From Kineosporiaceae bacterium (lineage in GTDB: Bacteria; Actinomycetota; Actinomycetes; Actinomycetales; Kineosporiaceae): a stretch of 64,000 nucleotides of DNA. The stretch lies in NCBI GenBank assembly GCA_016713225.1, contig JADJPO010000001.1:310001-374000 (forward strand). Direction: 5' to 3'. The stretch's first letter is position 1. Every line of letters begins with the position of its first letter. Both the position numbers and the translations under genes were made by a program. This document shows, piece after piece, positions 59,696 through 64,000 of the stretch. Below the pieces are notes generated by a model. That model did no database searches. It had not been told where the DNA came from and saw only the letters and a program-made list of their open reading frames with translations.

Positions 59696-60445
59696 GTGGT
59701 GCCCACCGCCCCCATCAGCCGTCTCGTGGCCGCTCGGGTCGCCGAACTGCAGCGCTTCGTCGGGCGGCATCCGGCCATCGCGCTGACCCTGGCCGCCCTG
59801 CTCGCCCTGGCGCTCGGCATGACGGCCGCCGCGGCGTCCATCTACGACGCGGTCACCGAGTCGGAGGGGGTCGCCGGGCTGGATCAACCGGTGCTGGAGT
59901 TCGCCGTCGCCCACCGGAACCCGGGGCTGGACGATGCGGTCACGACGTTCACCGACCTGGGTGGCTCGACGTACTCGCCGGTGATCGCGGCGGTGTCTGC
60001 TGCTGCCATCGCCGTCGCCTGGCGGCGCTGGACGCCCCTCGTGCTCATGGCGCTGGCCACCTTGGGGTCAGTGTTGATGACCGTGGTGGGCAAGGCCGTG
60101 GTAGGCCGGGTCCGCCCGCCGGCGGAGCTCGCCGTCCCCCCGCTGGAGTCGTCCTTCTCCTTCCCGAGCGGGCACACGCTCAACACCCTCGTGGTCGCCG
60201 GTGTGGTGGCCTACCTGCTCATCGAGCGATGCAGCACTCGGTGGATGCGTCTGGCCCTGCTGGTGTTCGCGGGTGGCTACGCCGCGGCAATGGGGCTGTC
60301 CCGGGTGTTCCTCGGCCACCACTGGCTCACCGATGTGCTGGTGGCCTGGGCGCTCGGCCTGGCCTGGCTCGCCATCGTGATCACCGGTCACCGGGTCTGG
60401 CTGCTGCGTACCGGCCACCACCCGAAGGCCGTCGACGCCGCCTGA
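59696..60445 (+). CDS. PAP2-family phosphatase
   Basis: A protein of about 249 residues with six membrane helices and all three PAP2 motifs: KAVVGRVRPP, PSGHT and SRVFLGHHWLTDVL, with both catalytic His. It dephosphorylates lipid phosphates such as undecaprenyl-PP or phosphatidic acid at the outer face. The start is one of two adjacent GTGs (59696/59699); no good ribosome site is present. It is divergent from the cysteine operon. Confidence 0.87.
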   Translation: MVPTAPISRLVAARVAELQRFVGRHPAIALTLAALLALALGMTAAAASIYDAVTESEGVAGLDQPVLEFAVAHRNPGLDDAVTTFTDLGGSTYSPVIAAVSAAAIAVAWRRWTPLVLMALATLGSVLMTVVGKAVVGRVRPPAELAVPPLESSFSFPSGHTLNTLVVAGVVAYLLIERCSTRWMRLALLVFAGGYAAAMGLSRVFLGHHWLTDVLVAWALGLAWLAIVITGHRVWLLRTGHHPKAVDAA

Positions 60446-60466
60446 CCCTCGGTGATGACGCCCCCC

Positions 60467-60484
60467 CCCCACCGAGGGGTGGGG
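60467..60484 (+). terminator. C/G hairpin between PAP2 and EamA genes
   Basis: CCCCACC-gagg-GGTGGGG directly follows a run of C at 60461-60470 and more G downstream. The stem sits 21 bases after the PAP2 stop and 27 before the next ATG. Confidence 0.45.
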
Positions 60485-60511
60485 TGGGGGATTCGCGACT
60501 ACAGTGCGCCG

Positions 60512-61414
60512 ATGAGCAGCGCCCGGCGGGGGATCGTCGCGATCTCGGTGACGGGCATGCTCTGGGCGACGATCGGCATCTCGGTCCGGTTGTTGCAGGA
60601 TCACGCGGACCTCGACTCGGCGGTGATCCTGTTCTGGCGGTTGGTGATCGCCACCGGCGCCCTCGCGCTGATCGTGGGTGCGGACGGCGTCCGGTCGTTG
60701 CGCGCCGAGTTCGGCCGCGCCGATCGCGGGGCCAGGTTGCTGGTGGTCTCGACCGCCTCGATCGGCTTCCAGCTCACCTACTTCTACGCCGTCGCGGACG
60801 TCGGGGTGGCGGTGGCCACCCTGGTCACCTTGGGCCTGGCGCCGGTGGCCGCCGTCTCGGCCGAGAGCGCTCGGGCCCGGCAGTGGCCCACCCCGCGCAC
60901 GGTGGCCGTCCTGATCTGCGCGCTGACCGGGCTGGCCCTGGTCTCGCTGTCGCACACCACGGATGTCGTGGCGCCGCACCCGACGCGCGGCATCGTGCTC
61001 GCGGTGGCCTCGGGGCTGCTCTACGCCGGGTCGACCCTGATCTCACGACGACTGTCCGGCCGGTTGTCGCCGCAGGCGCTGACCGCCGGGACGACGGCGA
61101 TCGGCATGGTGCTGCTGCTCGGCCCTGCCCTGGCGATGGGGGCGGCGGTGCCCCTCACCGTCCCGGTGGTCGGCGGTCTGCTCTACCTCGGCCTGGTCAC
61201 CACCGTGATCGCGTACATGCTGTTCTACCTGGGCCTGCGGACGACGCCAGGCGGCGTGGCGATGGTGCTCACCCTGCTCGAACCGGCCACGGCGGTGGTG
61301 CTCGCGGCCGTACTGCTCGCCGAGCCCATCACGCTGACCAGCGGGACGGGGGCGTTGCTCGTGCTCACCGCTGTCGCCGTGCTGTCCCTGACGCCGCGCG
61401 CGTCGGCACCGTGA
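60512..61414 (+). CDS. EamA/DMT superfamily transporter
   Basis: A 300-residue protein with ten helices. It begins VTGMLWATIGISVRLL and has a second repeat from GIVLAVASGLLYAGSTLISRR, as in drug/metabolite transporters. Substrate unknown. It has no strong ribosome site (GTGCGCCG precedes the ATG). A second DMT gene is at 25.3 kb. Confidence 0.83.
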   Translation: MSSARRGIVAISVTGMLWATIGISVRLLQDHADLDSAVILFWRLVIATGALALIVGADGVRSLRAEFGRADRGARLLVVSTASIGFQLTYFYAVADVGVAVATLVTLGLAPVAAVSAESARARQWPTPRTVAVLICALTGLALVSLSHTTDVVAPHPTRGIVLAVASGLLYAGSTLISRRLSGRLSPQALTAGTTAIGMVLLLGPALAMGAAVPLTVPVVGGLLYLGLVTTVIAYMLFYLGLRTTPGGVAMVLTLLEPATAVVLAAVLLAEPITLTSGTGALLVLTAVAVLSLTPRASAP

Positions 61415-61443
61415 TCATCGACTGGCACGCGGTCGAGGGGCCG

Positions 61444-62829
61444 CTACTCACCGAGGATGTCGGCGGGGGTGAAGGTGCGAACGTCCGGGTGGGCTGCCAG
61501 CGCCTCGTCGGGGAGGCCGCGAGACCAGAAGGCGTAGATCGGTGCCGCAGAAGCCGGCGGTAGGTGAACCGCCTTGCGGCGCAAGGCGATCACGTCGCGT
61601 TCGTCGAGGGGCTTCGCCTGCCATCGGCATTCGCCGATCAGAGCCGGTCCGTCCACGCTGATCGCCAGGACGTCGATCTCGGCGGTCTCGTCACGCCACC
61701 AGCGCCCGACGATGGCGTCAGACGGTAGGTCCCCGGCAATGACCATGCGTTGGGTGTGATCGCGCGCCGAGGCCTCGAAGACCCGAGCCAGGTGCGTCTG
61801 CCAGCGTCCCGCCGTCCGGGCCTGCACGGCTCTGCCCTGCCCTCCTTCGATCAGATCGGCATCGTCGCGCAGGATGGTGAACCAGTAGGCCAGGTAGGTG
61901 TCAGCGATCTCGTACAACGGGTCCGGCGACCCGCCCTCGCCGATGGACCGACTGACCTGGACGTAACCCGCTCGACGGAGGCGGTCCAGGGTGTAGTCGA
62001 TGCGCTGCTGTGCTCGGGCGGCAATGCGCGAGCGGCGCCTGGCGCCACCGGCCATGGCACCGAGAACCCGCTCGTACCCTCCCCGCCAGTCGAGATCCTC
62101 CGAGAGGATGTCCGGGGCATCGCGCACGAGCAGCCCTCCGGGAGTGAAGGCGAGTTCCTGCAGGTTCTGTTCGACCGTTCGCTCGCCGGACCAGCGGCGT
62201 AGGTGCAGTGGGTAACCCCCGCACGCGGCATAGGCCTGGAGGAAGCTCGCCGGATCCACGTTCGGTTGAAACGCCCGTGCCTCCATCAGCGAGAACGGGT
62301 CCATTCGGAGCTCCAGCCCCGCACGCCGGTGAAGACCACCGTGCGGGCCGATCATCTGCTCCATCACCGCGACGGCCGATCCGGACAGAACGATCAGCAG
62401 CTTCTGATCTCTGACCCGGTTCTCCCAGACGGCGGACACCGTGTCCGCGAAGTCCGAGCGCGATCCCGACAACCGCGGTGCCTCATCCAGGACGAGGAGC
62501 AGGGGCGAGGACTCGGCCAAGCGCACGACGAACCGCAGCGCTGCCTCCCAATCCGGGAAACCGCTCGGTGCCAGATCGCGGACCTCGTCGCCCAATTGTT
62601 CGTGAAGGCTCTGAGCGAACCGCTGGAGTTGGCGATCGTCCGAGTCCTGCCGGGTAGCGGTGAAGTACACAGCGCGCTTGCCGTCTGCGAAGTGGTTCAA
62701 CAAGTAGGTCTTGCCCACGCGCCGTCGGCCCCAGATGACGGCCAGCTCCGGCTGCCCCGACACGGCCCGGTCCCAAGCGCCGTCCAACTCGGCGAGCTCT
62801 CGCGTTCGGCCAATGAGGTGCACATCCAA
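61444..62829 (-). CDS. DUF234-type ATPase with nuclease-like C-terminus
   Basis: A 461-residue protein of the archaeal-ATPase/DUF234 group. Walker A GRRRVGKTYLL (about 34-44), Walker B LLLVLDEAPRL and a sensor segment LIVLSGSAVAVM come first. A winged-helix-like part follows (RIDYTLDRLRRAGYVQVSRS). The C-terminal region has AEIDVLAIS and LIGECRWQAK, resembling a PD-(D/E)XK nuclease core. Function in bacteria is unknown; some relatives are thought to be defence or mobile genes. Three bases upstream of the ATG start two interlocked palindromes. Confidence 0.78.
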   Translation of the reverse strand: MDVHLIGRTRELAELDGAWDRAVSGQPELAVIWGRRRVGKTYLLNHFADGKRAVYFTATRQDSDDRQLQRFAQSLHEQLGDEVRDLAPSGFPDWEAALRFVVRLAESSPLLLVLDEAPRLSGSRSDFADTVSAVWENRVRDQKLLIVLSGSAVAVMEQMIGPHGGLHRRAGLELRMDPFSLMEARAFQPNVDPASFLQAYAACGGYPLHLRRWSGERTVEQNLQELAFTPGGLLVRDAPDILSEDLDWRGGYERVLGAMAGGARRRSRIAARAQQRIDYTLDRLRRAGYVQVSRSIGEGGSPDPLYEIADTYLAYWFTILRDDADLIEGGQGRAVQARTAGRWQTHLARVFEASARDHTQRMVIAGDLPSDAIVGRWWRDETAEIDVLAISVDGPALIGECRWQAKPLDERDVIALRRKAVHLPPASAAPIYAFWSRGLPDEALAAHPDVRTFTPADILGE

Positions 62830-62832
62830 AAC

Positions 62833-62868
62833 GTACTACAAACACTGTGTAGTACAAACTGTTTGTAC
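62833..62868. promoter_or_regulatory. Two overlapping palindromes at the DUF234 ATPase start
   Basis: GTACTAC-n9-GTAGTAC (62833-62855) and GTACAAAC-t-GTTTGTAC (62852-62868) share GTAC. They are AT-rich in a GC-rich genome and lie 3-39 bases before the ATG. They suggest an operator for tight control, perhaps autorepression. Confidence 0.6.
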
Positions 62869-62930
62869 TGTTACGTCGCAGTCCAGGGATGTCCCCGCTG
62901 TAGGGGGAATCCCCTGGAAAGTGGTGATCT

Positions 62931-64000
62931 TCAGCCGAGATGATCGACCAGGGACGACGCCAGACCGGTGTACGTGGCGGGCGTCAGGGCCAGCAGGCGG
63001 TCGCGGGCGGCGTCCGGCAGGCCCAGTCCGAGCACGAACTCACGCATCACCGCGGCGTCCACGCGCCGTCCGCGGGTCAGTTCCTTGAGCCGTTCGTAGG
63101 GCTGGTCCAGCCCCTCGACCCGCATCACCGACTGCACCGCCTCGCCGAGCACCTCCCAGGTGGCGTCCAGATCGCGCGCCAGCGCGGCGCCGTCCACATC
63201 GAGACCGGCCAGGCCACGCTTCACGTTGTCGATCGCCAGCAGCGAGTGACCGAACGCCGTGCCGATGTTGCGTTGCATCGACGAGTCGGTCAGGTCACGC
63301 TGCAGCCGCGAGGTGACCAGCGTCGTCCCCAGCACGTCGAGCAGGGCGCACGACACCTCGAGGTTCGCCTCGGCGTTCTCGAACCGGATCGGGTTCACCT
63401 TGTGCGGCATCGTGGACGAACCAACGGTGCCCTGCCCCCGCACCTGCGCGAAGTAGCCCAGCGAGATGTAGCTCCAGACGTCGGTCGCGAGGTTGTGCAG
63501 CATCCGGTTGAACCGTGCCACATCGGCATACAGCTCGGCCTGCCAGTCGTGGCTCTCGATCTGGGTGGTCAGCGGGTTCCAGGTCAGCCCGAGCCCTTCG
63601 ACGAACCCGCGTGAGGAAGCCGGCCAGTCGGTGGCCGGGGCACCCACGACGTGCGCTGCGAACGTGCCGGTGGCGCCGTTGATCTTGCCCAGGTATTCGG
63701 CGGACTCGATCCGGCGCAGTTGCCGGCGCAGCCGGTGGGCCAGCACCGCCAGCTCCTTGCCGAGGGTGGTCGGAGTGGCCGGTTGCCCATGCGTGCGCGC
63801 CAGCATCGCGGCGTCCCGGTGCTCGACCGCCATCGTCGCGATCTGGTCGACCAGCGCGCTCGCCGCCGGCAACCAGACGTCCCGGACGGCGCCGCGCACC
63901 ATCAGCGCGTAGGCCAGGTTGTTGATGTCCTCGCTGGTGCAGAACAGGTGGATGTGCTCGGCCACGTCGGCCAGCGAGGTGCCGTCGGTGCGGCGCTTGA
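62931..64000 (-). CDS. purB: Adenylosuccinate lyase, 5' end outside window
   Basis: The last 356 residues of adenylosuccinate lyase, which acts twice in purine synthesis. The window edge cuts the N-terminus; the first visible residues are KRRTDGTSLADVAEHIHLFCTSEDINNLAYAL. Further on there is ARTHGQPATPTTLGKE with a catalytic His, the signature SSTMPHKVNPIRFENAE with the flexible Ser loop, and SRLQRDLTDSS. The sequence is closest to the E. coli type PurB. The reading frame starts with two extra bases at 64000. Confidence 0.92.
   Translation of the reverse strand, partial: KRRTDGTSLADVAEHIHLFCTSEDINNLAYALMVRGAVRDVWLPAASALVDQIATMAVEHRDAAMLARTHGQPATPTTLGKELAVLAHRLRRQLRRIESAEYLGKINGATGTFAAHVVGAPATDWPASSRGFVEGLGLTWNPLTTQIESHDWQAELYADVARFNRMLHNLATDVWSYISLGYFAQVRGQGTVGSSTMPHKVNPIRFENAEANLEVSCALLDVLGTTLVTSRLQRDLTDSSMQRNIGTAFGHSLLAIDNVKRGLAGLDVDGAALARDLDATWEVLGEAVQSVMRVEGLDQPYERLKELTRGRRVDAAVMREFVLGLGLPDAARDRLLALTPATYTGLASSLVDHLG

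Noticed and set aside
1..64000. tRNA, rRNA, CRISPR, IS element or prophage
   Set aside because: No cloverleaf with T-loop signature, no repeat-spacer array and no transposase or integrase motif was seen on either strand.

Overview
The window is 64 kb of very GC-rich DNA (roughly 70 percent or more). GTG starts are frequent, four-base start/stop overlaps are common, and several families are typical of Actinomycetota: DUF5302, DUF2630, an ArfA/OmpATb-like protein, a CsoR-CopZ-CopA copper set and a SARP-type regulator. I read it as chromosomal DNA of a high-GC actinobacterium and cannot name a genus. I see no rRNA, tRNA, CRISPR array, insertion sequence or prophage. Genes sit in short operons on both strands, and most intergenic spaces are under 250 bases.

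Layout. 1-9.7 kb: a 5'-complete OmpA-domain gene running off the left edge, a Roadblock/protoglobin pair, an ABC exporter, a zinc-finger RNase H, a DUF4230 protein, a GH26-like secreted glycosidase and a nucleotidyltransferase. 9.7-12.8 kb: a tightly overlapping minus-strand operon of two small membrane coiled-coil proteins, a ferric-reductase-like haem membrane protein, a NuoF-like flavoprotein and a small ferredoxin, apparently a membrane electron-transfer module. 12.9-19.5 kb: a Sua5/YciO protein, a lipoprotein, a response-regulator/thioredoxin-reductase-like fusion, an epimerase, a nucleoside phosphorylase, an HxlR regulator and a pirin. 19.5-32 kb: a Fic protein behind a cluster of inverted repeats, an amidase, transporters, a two-component system next to a Met/His-rich membrane protein, a MarR regulator with a candidate operator, and an ankyrin lipoprotein.

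32.5-38.4 kb is a receptor-kinase island: a transmembrane pseudokinase with three Fn3-like extracellular repeats, an apparently active kinase with a propeller-like ectodomain, and a third gene with the same Fn3-like module but no kinase. 38.4-46.4 kb carries an oxidoreductase, a secreted HNH nuclease, the pxpABC 5-oxoprolinase operon, a PAS-GGDEF protein, an orphan lycopene cyclase and an exonuclease/phosphatase-family protein. 46.4-50.3 kb holds a TauE-like permease and the copper operon with a good CsoR-type operator. A decayed ECF sigma-factor fragment lies beside it. 51-54 kb is a 1,056-residue ATPase/SARP regulator.

55.6-59.5 kb is the most unusual region. A minus-strand sulfur/thiol operon begins with a 12-codon leader peptide ending in Cys-Leu-Cys-Cys-Arg. 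It continues into one uninterrupted reading frame that joins a PIG-L (MshB/Mca-type) deacetylase to cysteine synthase, then cysE, then a GCS2-type glutamate-cysteine ligase. This suggests cysteine-responsive attenuation of an operon that couples cysteine synthesis to low-molecular-weight thiol chemistry. The right end has a PAP2 phosphatase, an EamA transporter, a DUF234-type ATPase with two interlocked palindromes at its start, and purB, which runs off the window.
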